Below are positions 1-11,539 of a stretch of 64,000 nucleotides of DNA, in pieces. How positions within the stretch are numbered: position 1 is the stretch's first letter; each line of letters opens with the position of its first letter. Source of the stretch: Acholoe squamosa (lineage: Eukaryota > Annelida > Polychaeta > Phyllodocida > Polynoidae); the NCBI GenBank assembly GCA_949317995.1, contig OX439041.1:7514001-7578000 (forward strand). The letters are read 5' to 3'. Below the pieces are notes generated by a model, which searched no databases, was not told where the DNA came from, and was given only the letters and a program-made list of their open reading frames with translations. Position numbers and translations under genes: made by a program.

Positions 1-470
1 CTGTCCCTGAAACCTCCTGCTTCAAATTGCTGGTCCCTAATTATCCCTGAAGTTGTTGCTGCCCTGATGTACTTGAAGCCACCTACTTAACACTGTCTGC
101 CCCTGGGTGTCCCTAAAGCTTCTGGCTTCACTTCGTTGGCCCATGGGGTCTTTGAAGACACATGAATCATCGGCCGCTGGTTGACCCGGAAGCCTCCTAC
201 ATCATTAGGTCTACCAAAGATTCTCCTTGAAGCCTTGTGTTTCAAACTCTCAGCCGTTGAGTTTTTTTTAAGCCTCCTGTTTCAAATTCTTGGCCCCTGG
301 TTGTCCCTGAAGCCTCCTGCTTCAAATTGCCGGTCTCTAGTTTTCCCATGAAGCCTCCTTCACATTTTGGCCCTTTAATGTGCCTGAAGCTTCACTTTGT
401 TGGCCTCCTGCTCAACATCTCCCTGAAGCTTCCTGCTTCATTGCATTGGCCCCTTGATGTCCCTGCTAGG
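1..470 (+). repeat. Degenerate 40-bp minisatellite
   Basis: Repeats of about 40 bp built around GTCCCTGAAGCCTCCTGCTT. This is the same family, in the same orientation, as the longer arrays at 18,810-19,715 and 29,680-30,925. Units here have drifted, so short open frames across them are not credible genes. Confidence 0.8.
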
Positions 471-737
471 TTTAGATGTACAAAAGGGCACAACTTAACA
501 ACTTCCTTCTGCTGTATGAAGGCAAAGAGTGTCACAACCAGCTGTTCACATTAGGAATGGGTCTATACTAACTACTGTCAAATCCAAAGAGAGCAGGTCT
601 TCTCATAGTTCCCAGATAAAGCGCTAAATCCCCATCCTTCCTTAAAGAAGCGCCATAGATATGTCATATTCCTAGGCCTAATAATGGCATTTCACATAGC
701 ACTTTAATAAGGTTATGTTCCTGAGGAACTGATCCCT

Positions 738-2390
738 GGGGCAGGTGGGCAGTGGTAGATGTAGGTAAGGGCAGCTAACATTTTTGGGGCAGTCAGGCAG
801 TGGTGGATTAGGGTTAGCTTGAGACAAGAAGTCAGGTGTAGAGTTTGGATTTGTTTCACAGATGATGGGTTAGTATGACTGGCAGGGTCAGCTAGACTAA
901 TAGAACTACGGTTTTTCCCATGAAAATATGAGCCAAAGTTTGACACTCTATGGGGCAGGCGGGCAGTGGTGGATTAGGGTTAGGATGAGACAAAGGATTA
1001 ACTCTAATGGTAGGCTTAACTTTCTAGCTAGGGTTTTAATTATGGATCTATTATATATAAAGATGAAGGTTAGGTCATGCACAATGACTTTTTTAGATAG
1101 TCTAGTTATGGGGCAGGCGGGCATCTATTGATGGGGTAGACGGGCAGTGGTGGCAACAAATTTTCCTTTCTAGCGACAATATTCAAATGATAGGTTCCTT
1201 GGTAGTTATGTAGTGTAAAATAGAGTAAATTTGAAGTTAAAGTAGTCTAATATTGAGGTTAACAATTTTTAGTTTCAGATATATGATATCAGTTATCTGA
1301 GTAGTTATAAAACGTAAAATAAGATGAGACATAGTTCATACATGGGCATGTGCATGTGCAAGATTGCAGAATTCTGATATGTCTTAGTACAAAAAAAAAA
1401 AAACATGCATATCATTTTTGTGACTTCAGAAAATCCTGGCTGAACATCTGGGGTAACTTCCTTACACTTTTTCCCCATTTCACCCAGAAATTGCAATTTG
1501 GTGGTGGTGAGCTATGAATCATGATCTAGAGTTATCGTTTCAAAACTAAAAACCTCCGAACAGCAGTTTCCAACACCAAAAATTGGCCGAGATATGGCAA
1601 AATGCCCGCCTACCTGTGGTGGGGTGGTGGCCTATTTTGGGGTATAAGACATATAGCAATTTTGTTGCCAATAACAGTGAATGAGTCTCCTTATGTGTCT
1701 TTAGGATCATGAGAAATATGATGAAGATATTCCTTATATTTACAGAGAATGACCCCAAAATCGTATGCGGGGTAGGCGGGCATTATAAAACGCCCGCCTA
1801 CCCCGGACCCAACCCTGGATGGGGCGGGCTGGCATCTTCATGGGGTGGGCGGGCATTTTCATGGGGCGGGCGGGCATTTTCGGGACAGGCAGGCATTTCT
1901 CAGGGTGGATGGGAAACAAGTCCTTGGATACAAGTAAGTCATTTTAAGTGGATATAATGGAGGTCAATGGTGATATATCTGGGTCAAGTTAATTCATGGT
2001 CAAAATACCTTAAGGAAAGCTTCCTGGACCTACTTAATACTATACTTGACTAACAGATCAGAATTGCATAATACACCAACCATACTACAGTGGTGAACTG
2101 AAGGCTATTGATATTACCCTATATCAATCTGCTTGGTGCAGTATTTCTTCACTTTGTCCTTAACATCAGTGGTCACCACTGCCCGCCTACCCTGAAACCT
2201 TGTGTTTTAGGTTTAGACGGGCAGTGGTGCAGAGACAAAAGTTTCTTGGTCAAGAGTACAATGGTACCACTACTAGGTTCTTTTTACTTTGCATAGATAA
2301 TGTGGACTGGCACTGTTTGATGTGCATTGCTAGTATTGGTCACCACTGCCCAGCTACCCCAGAAACTTTCGGGGTAGGCAGGCAGTGGTG
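738..2390. repeat. Two-orientation array of a GC-rich 20-bp motif (copy A1)
   Basis: About 16 full or partial copies of GGGGTAGGCGGGCAGTGGTG lie in otherwise AT-rich noncoding DNA. Plus-strand copies start near 738, 786, 952, 1110, 1133, 1769, 1821, 1842, 1863, 1882, 2210 and 2371. Minus-strand copies start near 1603, 1791, 2174 and 2341. Two facing pairs form hairpins: 1769-1804 (13-bp arms) and 2341-2390 (about 20-bp imperfect arms). Spacing is irregular, so this is neither a tandem satellite nor a CRISPR array. Together with the transposon end at 2730-2807 it is probably the body of a noncoding DNA transposon. That link is inference. Confidence 0.75.
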
Positions 2391-2393
2391 AAA

Positions 2394-2596
2394 AAAACAC
2401 CCATGTAATCAGTCGTTGCTGCAATGGCACTTCACCTTGACATACTGTTCCACTACTCCACAGCCCAATTAAAGCCCAGAGAGCAGTGCTGCCACCGCTC
2501 GCCCAGCACACCCGACCCGGATCCAAGTGTCTGCCCCACTCGGGAACTGACCAACTCGTATTTATTTAATGCTATCACAAACCGTGCCCCTACACT
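2394..2596 (-). mobile_element. Truncated gypsy LTR (5' part, copy A1)
   Basis: Read on the minus strand, this begins TGTAGGGGCACGGTTT at 2596, the same start as the G1 LTR at 49,543. Similarity continues, with a conserved GGTGGCAGCAC core at the same distance (about 83 nt) from the start. A purine-rich stretch precedes the start, as expected upstream of a 3' LTR. The left boundary is approximate. Confidence 0.6.
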
Positions 2597-2729
2597 ACCC
2601 CTACCAAGACTATGACAAGGTGCTACACAATAGGGTAGTAACTAAGTTATAGTATTAACACAATAAAAATACAATCTAGGGCACACGGCTAGCAACATCC
2701 ACCCAAACTGATATAAATAGATAGGATAG

Positions 2730-2807
2730 GCATTTTTTTCTATGGCTGCATAAAGGCCAAAACCATGGTTTTCTGGCATTTGTACACTTTTTTCCTGACA
2801 CTAACCC
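2730..2807 (-). mobile_element. DNA-transposon terminus (copy A1)
   Basis: The reverse complement starts GGGTTAGTGTCAGG at 2807. It aligns over about 75 bp (roughly 80% by eye) with the left end of the 23,787-25,926 element, including the palindrome AAAACCATGGTTTT and GGCCTTTATGCAGCCATAG. The opposite terminus of this copy was not identified. Confidence 0.7.
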
Positions 2808-3475
2808 ATATACAATCTATAAGATATTCCCATGGTCAGATGAAAGATCATTGCACATCACCCCTAAAATATTGTCTATAGAGCCTGTGTAGAATTATGT
2901 ACAGAAATATGTGTGTCTCACTGAGATGGAGTGTTTCTTCTTATGAGGTAGAGTGAAGGCTTCCCCCTCAGAGAACATCTGGCAATCAATAGTCAGATAA
3001 ACATCACACTACAGCAGAGATGACCTAGTTACCATAGTAACCAGGGTTTCTATATACAATGATACAACTTAAGTAAGATCAACCTTATAACTGACATTTG
3101 GGGAGACCTCACAAAGGTGAGCTTGTGTGTCTGAACCCAACATTGACAGAACCCCCTCTGTGTCTATTAGTGACAAACCATCAAACACCAAAATGATCAT
3201 ACCTGAGATGCACTTTATGTCCTTCTTTAACTAAAAATCAAATTGACTACAAAAAACATTTTATGTTTTCTAAGAATGTAAAAAGCTGCGAATGGATAAA
3301 TGAATGTGTGTAGAGTTATTAGGATTAGAAAACTTAAAACTCTTTGCTCTTATGATCCTGTCAGCAAGCCTGTTAGTCTTACAATATCTATGATATGGCC
3401 CTTTTAACCATCTCAGTGCTAGTTTACAAATGCATTGTGTGTGTGTGTCTTTTCGATGTAACACCCTTATGAGAA
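2808..3475. other. No gene seen
   Basis: AT-rich DNA with stops in all frames. No structure was recognised beyond a short GT run near 3436. It is duplicated at about 9550-10,217 and 42,655-43,322. Confidence 0.7.
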
Positions 3476-3830
3476 TGTTGATTGATTGAGAGCAGACTTT
3501 GGGTCTATGAGTAACATGAAAAGTGATGTATGTATGTTTCTATCCCTGTCGTATAGCGCCAATACCTTAATTAATGTGACTAGAACTTAAGGTTAATTGG
3601 GTCACAAAAACATGCAAGTTGTATACTAATCCCTGCAGTGCTGAAGCTTTGAAGTGGGGAAGGACCCCACAGTACATGGTGAGGACTGACTAAAGACCCC
3701 ATAAGCCAGGGGGAGGACTGACATAAATATGTCTTTGTCCTTCCTACATTAGAGCTGTCAGAGAGTAGAGAAGAGACCACATACCACAGCTGTTCATACA
3801 TATCTTCTCAAAAGTTGCATGATTATTTTT
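3476..3830 (+). repeat. Dispersed repeat E, short copy
   Basis: E is a moderately repeated sequence containing GAAGGACCCCACAGTACATG and a CAGGGGGAGGACTG block. Other copies lie at 10,218, 12,985, 14,744 (inverted), 15,770, 16,350, 26,725, 27,270, 43,323, 45,859 and 48,466 (inverted). Longer copies are linked to the LINE fragment at 13.9 kb, so part of E is probably its 3' untranslated region. Confidence 0.75.
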
Positions 3831-3839
3831 CTGTGTTTT

Positions 3840-4572
3840 TGACTGTGTATTACCTTAATGTTGGTTTTAGGTTCAGAAGAAAATTCTGTACAGTACATCA
3901 GAGCCATCTAAATGTTTTCTCTGCTGCAGGAAAAAGGGGGAGTACAGTACTGGGGTCCACACGGGTCCCACCAGAACATGGCATATTTTGTTGATTTATG
4001 AAAAAAATGACCCAGGCCTTTTCCATGAAATTTACTAGGCATATAGACATTTTGGGATTCTATCATATAAAACAGAAAAATCGCATTCGTTCACTATATT
4101 TTTTGATTGGCAATATTTTGAGAGTTTTTATCTCCCATTAATTAGCTGTTAAAGATGCTTAATATCCTGAGGAATAAACATACAAAAGATCAAGTTTGTA
4201 TTCCAGGTTGGAGGGGGGGTTTCTGTGCATTTAATATACTGTATTTTATATCGCTCTGTACATATTTTCAAGAATGACAAAATGACACCTGGGATGGAGA
4301 AAACTTAGTAAAGGTACATGGTAAGGTAATTAAAGTTCAAAATTAGTTGAAACATAACCCCTGATAGACTGGGACTGTATCCATTCAATTCACTTGCAGA
4401 GACTTAAAGAGACTCAAGTTTAGATTTACGTCTGTAGTAAAGAACATAGGCCTACTCTCATTGAAATAGCATTGACACAAGGTCCAATCCGCAAATGGTT
4501 GAGCAGTAAAGGGGGATTTGGCATAGTACCATAAAAGAGCACCAGGGCATGACTGTAATAGGTATAATGTAT
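3840..4572. other. Noncoding, with a module repeated elsewhere
   Basis: AT-rich noncoding DNA. The part from about 4390 to 4572 recurs at 11,132-11,315, where it extends to about 11,440. It recurs in inverted orientation at 16,575-16,830 and 27,484-27,740. Short minus-strand frames here (up to 107 codons in the 11.2-11.5 kb copy) are not preserved between copies, so no gene is called. Confidence 0.55.
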
Positions 4573-6193
4573 ATGGACTTATCTCCCCAACACTGTCGCC
4601 ACGTTTTAAGTAAATCACTGAGCCGGTTCGGCTAGTCATGGGTAATACAGACCATGCTGCATTTGCCACCACTGTATCCAGTGAATCTAACCCGATACTC
4701 GATAAATATACCGTGTTCAAAGACTCCCGTCTCACCCTTCTGGGCCATTGATCCGCCACAAAGGACATCACAAGTTGTACCCTGAGGGATTTTCACTGTA
4801 TGCATTACCGAAGCTACTGAAGACACCTGTCCTAACACACACTGTACATGCAAGCCATACGGGTTCCGGATACTCATCATACCATCCCGTGGGTCCAACA
4901 GGGCCCCGTATAAGCTTGCAAAGTCCAATCCGAGGATTCCATCATCGCTAACCTCTGCAATAGTTGGTGTAAGAAAGAATTCTTTGCCTCCTATTCGGAT
5001 AGGCATAAACATCCTACCAAAAGTCCTCATACTGCTTCCGTCGGCCATGCAAGCATTTACCCCGTTTTGAGGTTCTCATGACTGCTGGCCACCGAATCGA
5101 AGAATCTTTTGGACACACAGGAATGGCTAGCACCAGTATCCACTAAGAATTCTCCCACCTGGCCTTCCACAGATATGGGTACATACCACCATCACCCTCC
5201 CAGAGGGGATGGGTTACTGGTAAACTGTTGAAAGTCTCCCGAATCACCAAGATTCAATTCGAGTCCTCTCAAAAATTCCAGACACAGATGACTTGGGGGA
5301 AGGCTTGTCCCACACACTCAAATCAACTCTTTGATCCATCCTTCCTCTCCCCCAGTGCGGCCACTCGCCTCTGAATTCTTGCCACCGTACAAATTAACAC
5401 TAGGGTCCCTGGTCCCGGTCAGGGTGATGGGGTGCGCACCCACAGTCACCCGACCTCCAGGTAAATTTGATTCGGAATCTTCCACCGGATTACCCTCAGC
5501 ATTCGTTTCCTGCTGGGGTTATACCTAATGCCGTTGGTACAACCCCCACTAATTTCCCCCTACCTCGGGAGCTTCCGTGTCATTCTGGCTTTCCTCGCTT
5601 TCAGCTTCGGCTTCGTAATAAGTCGCCATTACCGGTTTTGCAGTGGTACATTCAGAGGAATAGTGCCCCATTCTTTAGCACCTAAAACACTTAACCGTTC
5701 AGCAGTCCACTCGCGGTCTTGACCGACTTGCTTGTAGTGCATCTGTTATTTTCTTACACTTTTCTTCCATCATTTTGGTCATATCCGGAGATTGACCCCT
5801 CGCTTTGTCAGCGCTATCAGTGGGCTTATAAGCTTTGCTACTAGCCTTAGCTTCGCCTCTGGCTTCGGATGGTGCTTTAGCATCCTTTTGCTTGTTGAAA
5901 ACCTTCCTCGGAATGTATTTCGTACCAGAAGTGTTTTTTCTTAGCTGCATTGAGCAAAAGGTACCATCCTCCTGCTCGATGTCTATCAATTCAAAGTCAT
6001 CCGAGGTGTTGTCTACCTCGGATCGTTGACTTACAGACGCTACTGGAGTGGGTCCCGATGTGTTCGGGATGTCTCCGGCCAGCATCGTACGTTTCTTCAC
6101 GGCCATATCTATTCCATTGAATATGCCGTGCAGGGTAGTGCCCTCTTTCCAGGCGTCCCTAGCAGCCATTTGCTCGTCTCGGTCTCTTAGACC
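4573..6193 (-). pseudogene. Gypsy G2 fragment: gag C-terminus, zinc knuckle, protease, start of pol
   Basis: Minus-strand Ty3/gypsy sequence, duplicated at 37,679-39,299. In sense order it holds: the end of Gag (6193 to about 5702), matching the region after the capsid in the G1 Gag; a zinc knuckle of form CX2CX4HX4C near 5690-5650, interrupted by an in-frame TAA; a retroviral-type aspartic protease with the LVDTGASHS active site near 5140; and the protease C-terminal half with the GILGLDF flap region at 5048-4632. Frameshifts separate the protease halves and the protease from the following segment. The gag end is fused at about 6193 to 40-bp minisatellite. The pol end is cut at 4573, before the RT domain. 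It cannot be functional. Confidence 0.88.
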
Positions 6194-6675
6194 TGGTGGT
6201 CCATGAAGGCTCCTGCCTAACACTGTTGGTCCCTGGTTGTCCATGAAACCTCCTGATTAACACTTTTGGCCCCTGGTTGTCCCTGAACATGGTCATTTTG
6301 TGACAGTTACTCTAAGCATTAATAGATTTGCTTAAAAACCATAAACCAATTAATATCAAAAATTTCCTATCATTCTATATAATTTTCATTTATGTTACTC
6401 CCTGCTTTATATTTTTGACAAATTTCAGTAAATAAAAAGTTATCAATGATTACTTTATTTATTTTTATGATGTATTTTTCTGGAAAACACAGAAAATCAC
6501 GAAAAATGCCATAAACAAATTTTCAATTATCTAGTTGGAATAATATAATCATGAACTTTGCTCGCAGTTATGAATATTAATTGACCTAACATTAATCTTT
6601 AATGAATTTTCAAATTCATGTTTGGCATGCCCCTTTGTTACATTGTCTGGTATGGGGTCTGTGGCATTTCTATGA
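6194..6675. repeat. Two 40-bp minisatellite units, then AT-rich DNA
   Basis: From 6194 to about 6287 there are two intact-length units of the 40-bp minisatellite. From 6290 to 6675 the sequence is AT-rich with no frame of interest. The whole stretch is repeated at 39,300-39,781. Confidence 0.7.
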
Positions 6676-6714
6676 GCTTCACCCTGTTGCTCCCTTGGAG
6701 CAACAGGGTGAAGC
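6676..6714. repeat. Perfect 18-bp-arm hairpin
   Basis: Arms 6676-6693 and 6697-6714 are perfect reverse complements around a 3-nt loop; the left arm is GCTTCACCCTGTTGCTCC. It lies at the border between AT-rich DNA and minisatellite. An identical copy is at 39,782-39,820. Confidence 0.9.
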
Positions 6715-7480
6715 GCCATCTGCTTCATACTGTCGAACCCTGACTGTCCCTGAAACCTCCTGCTTCAAATTGCTGGTCCCTAATTATCCCTGAAGTTGTT
6801 GCTGCCCTGATGTACTTCAAGCCACCTACTTAACACTGTCTGCCCCTGGGTGTCCCTAAAGCTTCTGGCTTCACTTCGTTGGCCCATGGGGTCTTTGAAG
6901 ACACATGAATCATCGGCCGCTGGTTGACCCGGAAGCCTCCTACATCATTAGGTCTACCAAAGATTCTCCTTGAAGCCTTGTGTTTCAAACTCTCAGCCGT
7001 TGAGTTTTTTTTATGCCTCCTGTTTCAAATTCTTGGCCCCTGGTTGTCCCTGAAGCCTCCTGCTTCAAATTGCCGGTCTCTAGTTTTCCCATGAAGCCTC
7101 CTTCACATTTTGGCCCTTTAATGTGCCTGAAGCTTCACTTTGTTGGCCTCCTGCTCAACATCTCCCTGAAGCTTCCTGCTTCATTGCATTGGCCCCTTGA
7201 TGTCCCTGCTAGGTTTAGATGTACAAAAGGGCACAACTTAACAACTTCCTTCTGCTGTATGAAGGCAAAGAGTGTCACAACCAGCTGTTCACATTAGGAA
7301 TGGGTCTATACTAACTACTGTCAAATCCAAAGAGAGCAGGTCTTCTCATAGTTCCCAGATAAAGCGCTAAATCCCCATCCTTCCTTAAAGAAGCGCCATA
7401 GATATGTCATATTCCTAGGCCTAATAATGGCATTTCACATAGCACTTTAATAAGGTTATGTTCCTGAGGAACTGATCCCT

Positions 7481-9132
7481 GGGGCAGGTGGGCAGTGGTA
7501 GATGTAGGTAAGGGCAGCTAACATTTTTGGGGCAGTCAGGCAGTGGTGGATTAGGGTTAGCTTGAGACAAGAAGTCAGGTGTAGAGTTTGGATTTGTTTC
7601 ACAGATGATGGGTTAGTATGACTGGCAGGGTCAGCTAGACTAATAGAACTACGGTTTTTCCCATGAAAATATGAGCCAAAGTTTGACACTCTATGGGGCA
7701 GGCGGGCAGTGGTGGATTAGGGTTAGGATGAGACAAAGGATTAACTCTAATGGTAGGCTTAACTTTCTAGCTAGGGTTTTAATTATGGATCTATTATATA
7801 TAAAGATGAAGGTTAGGTCATGCACAATGACTTTTTTAGATAGTCTAGTTATGGGGCAGGCGGGCATCTATTGATGGGGTAGACGGGCAGTGGTGGCAAC
7901 AAATTTTCCTTTCTAGCGACAATATTCAAATGATAGGTTCCTTGGTAGTTATGTAGTGTAAAATAGAGTAAATTTGAAGTTAAAGTAGTCTAATATTGAG
8001 GTTAACAATTTTTAGTTTCAGATATATGATATCAGTTATCTGAGTAGTTATAAAACGTAAAATAAGATGAGACATAGTTCATACATGGGCATGTGCATGT
8101 GCAAGATTGCAGAATTCTGATATGTCTTAGTACAAAAAAAAAAAACATGCATATCATTTTTGTGACTTCAGAAAATCCTGGCTGAACATCTGGGGTAACT
8201 TCCTTACACTTTTTCCCCATTTCACCCAGAAATTGCAATTTGGTGGTGGTGAGCTATGAATCATGATCTAGAGTTATCGTTTCAAAACTAAAAACCTCCG
8301 AACAGCAGTTTCCAACACCAAAAATTGGCCGAGATATGGCAAAATGCCCGCCTACCTGTTGGGGGGTGGTGGCCTATTTTGGGGTATAAGACATATAGCA
8401 ATTTTGTTGCCAATAACAGTGAATGAGTCTCCTTATGTGTCTTTAGGATCATGAGAAATATGATGAAGATATTCCTTATATTTACAGAGAATGACCCCAA
8501 AATCGTATGCGGGGTAGGCGGGCATTATAAAACGCCCGCCTACCCCGGACCCAACCCTGGATGGGGCGGGCTGGCATCTTCATGGGGTGGGCGGGCATTT
8601 TCATGGGGCGGGCGGGCATTTTCGGGACAGGCAGGCATTTCTCAGGGTGGATGGGAAACAAGTCCTTGGATACAAGTAAGTCATTTTAAGTGGATATAAT
8701 GGAGGTCAATGGTGATATATCTGGGTCAAGTTAATTCATGGTCAAAATACCTTAAGGAAAGCTTCCTGGACCTACTTAATACTATACTTGACTAACAGAT
8801 CAGAATTGCATAATACACCAACCATACTACAGTGGTGAACTGAAGGCTATTGATATTACCCTATATCAATCTGCTTGGTGCAGTATTTCTTCACTTTGTC
8901 CTTAACATCAGTGGTCACCACTGCCCGCCTACCCTGAAACCTTGTGTTTTAGGTTTAGACGGGCAGTGGTGCAGAGACAAAAGTTTCTTGGTCAAGAGTA
9001 CAATGGTACCACTACTAGGTTCTTTTTACTTTGCATAGATAATGTGGACTGGCACTGTTTGATGTGCATTGCTAGTATTGGTCACCACTGCCCAGCTACC
9101 CCAGAAACTTTCGGGGTAGGCAGGCAGTGGTG
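7481..9132. repeat. GC-rich motif array (copy A2)
   Basis: Same content as 738-2390, shifted by 6743 then 6742 bp. The facing-pair hairpins fall at 8511-8546 and 9083-9132. Confidence 0.75.
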
Positions 9133-9135
9133 AAA

Positions 9136-9338
9136 AAAACACCCATGTAATCAGTCGTTGCTGCAATGGCACTTCACCTTGACATACTGTTCCACTACTC
9201 CACAGCCCAATTAAAGCCCAGAGAGCAGTGCTGCCACCGCTCGCCCAGCACACCAGACCCGGATCCAAGTGTCTGCCCCACTCGGGAACTGACCAACTCG
9301 TATTTATTTAATGCTATCACAAACCGTGCCCCTACACT
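9136..9338 (-). mobile_element. Truncated gypsy LTR (copy A2)
   Basis: Duplicate of the LTR fragment at 2394-2596, starting TGTAGGGGCACGG on the minus strand at 9338. Confidence 0.6.
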
Positions 9339-9471
9339 ACCCCTACCAAGACTATGACAAGGTGCTACACAATAGGGTAGTAACTAAGTTATAGTATTAA
9401 CACAATAAAAATACAATCTAGGGCACACAGCTAGCAACATCCACCCAAACTGATATAAATAGATAGGATAG

Positions 9472-9549
9472 GCATTTTTTTCTATGGCTGCATAAAGGCC
9501 AAAACCATGGTTTTCTGGCATTTGTACACTTTTTTCCTGACACTAACCC
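9472..9549 (-). mobile_element. DNA-transposon terminus (copy A2)
   Basis: Duplicate of 2730-2807, including the GGGTTAGTGTCAGG start at 9549. Confidence 0.7.
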
Positions 9550-10217
9550 ATATACAATCTATAAGATATTCCCATGGTCAGATGAAAGATCATTGCACAT
9601 CACCCCTAAAATATTGTCTATAGAGCCTGTGTAGAATTATGTACAGAAATATGTGTGTCTCACTGAGATGGAGTGTTTCTTCTTATGAGGTAGAGTGAAG
9701 GCTTCCCCCTCAGAGAACATCTGGCAATCAATAGTCAGATAAACATCACACTACAGCAGAGATGACCTAGTTACCATAGTAACCAGGGTTTCTATATACA
9801 ATGATACAACTTAAGTAAGATCAACCTTATAACTGACATTTGGGGAGACCTCACAAAGGTGACCTTGTGTGTCTGAACCCAACATTGACAGAACCCCCTC
9901 TGTGTCTATTAGTGACAAACCATCAAACATTAAAATGATCATACCTGAGATGCACTTTATGTCCTTCTTTAACTAAAAATCAAATTGACTACAAAAAACA
10001 TTTTATGTTTTCTAAGAATGTAAAAAGCTGCGAATGGATAAATGAATGTGTGTAGAGTTATTAGGATTAGAAAACTTAAAACTCTTTGCTCTTATGATCC
10101 TGTCAGCAAGCCTGTTAGTCTTACAATATCTATGATATGGCCCTTTTAACCATCTCAGTGCTAGTTTACAAATGCATTGTGTGTGTGTGTCTTTTCGATG
10201 TAACACCCTTATGAGAA

Positions 10218-10572
10218 TGTTGATTGATTGAGAGCAGACTTTGGGTCTATGAGTAACATGAAAAGTGATGTATGTATGTTTCTATCCCTGTCGTATAGCG
10301 CCAATACCTTAATTAATGTGACTAGAACTTTAGGTTAATTGGGTCACAAAAACATGCAAGTTGTATACTAATCCCTGCAGTGCTGAAGCTTTGAAGTGGG
10401 GAAGGACCCCACAGTACATGGTGAGGACTGACTAAAGACCCCATAAGCCAGGGGGAGGACTGACATAAATATGTCTTTGTCCTTCCTACATTAGAGCTGT
10501 CAGAGAGTAGAGAAGAGACCACATACCACAGCTGTTCATACATATCTTCTCAAAAGTTGCATGATTATTTTT
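10218..10572 (+). repeat. Dispersed repeat E, short copy (A2)
   Basis: Duplicate of the E copy at 3476-3830. Confidence 0.75.
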
Positions 10573-11539
10573 CTGTGTTTTTGACTGTATATTACCTTAA
10601 TGTTGGTTTTAGGTTCAGAAGAAAATTCTGTACAGTACATCAGAGCCATCTAAATGTTTTCTCTGCTGCAGGAAAAAGGGGGAGTACAGTACTGGGGTCC
10701 ACACGGGTCCCACCAGAACATGGCATATTTTGTTGATTTATGAAAAAAATGACCCAGGCCTTTTCCATGAAATTTACTAGGCATGTAGACATTTTGGGAT
10801 TCTATCATATAAAACAGAAAAATCGCATTCGTTCACTATATTTTTTGATTGGCAATATTTTGAGAGTTTTTATCTCCCATTAATTAGCTGTTAAAGATGC
10901 TTAATATCCTGAGGAATAAACATACAAAAGATCAAGTTTGTATTCCAGGTTGGAGGGGGGGTTTCTGTGCATTTAATATACTGTATTTTATATCGCTCTG
11001 TACATATTTTCAAGAATGACAAAATGACACCTGGGATGGAGAAAACTTAGTAAAGGTACATGGTAAGGTAATTAAAGTTCAAAATTAGTTGAAACATAAC
11101 CCCTGATAGACTGGGACTGTATCCATTCAATTCACTTGCAGAGACTTAAAGAGACTCAAGTTTAGATTTACGTCTGTAGTAAAGAACATAGGCCTACTCT
11201 CATTGAAATAGCATTGACACAAGGTCCAATCCGCAAATGGTTGAGCAGTAAAGGGGGATTTGGCATAGTACCATAAAAGAGCACCAGGGCATGACTGTAA
11301 TAGGTATAATGTATATGGACTTGCCCTCCATCCCCTGGGTCTCCACCCCGTACCGTACAACCCCGGGCATACAACAAAATGTTTCTTCAACTCTGACCGC
11401 TATGCCTAGCACTCGTCCAAAATGAATAGCGCTGTGCGAAAGACTGGCCTCTGCTGATTCAGAAAATATAAAGTGTGTTGATGTACTTCCAGTAGAAGGG
11501 GTTGAAAGAATCATTTTTGACAAAGAAAAAAGGGAATTT

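Larger units (their letters stand above)
1..4572 (+). repeat. Segmental repeat copy A1 (partial)
   Basis: This stretch reappears almost base for base at 6744-11315 (offset 6743, later 6742) and at 39850-44262 (offset 39849, later 39847). Differences are scattered single bases and small changes in homopolymer length, such as the A run near 1389. The copy ends abruptly at 4572/4573, where minus-strand gypsy pol sequence takes over. Which copy is ancestral cannot be decided from the window. Confidence 0.93.
6744..11315 (+). repeat. Segmental repeat copy A2
   Basis: A full-length copy of 1-4572. Unlike A1 it continues past the equivalent of 4572 into the 11.3-14.9 kb sequence. The continuous duplication 4573-14,899 versus 37,679-47,770 shows that gypsy fragment, minisatellite and this unit moved together. 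Confidence 0.93.
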
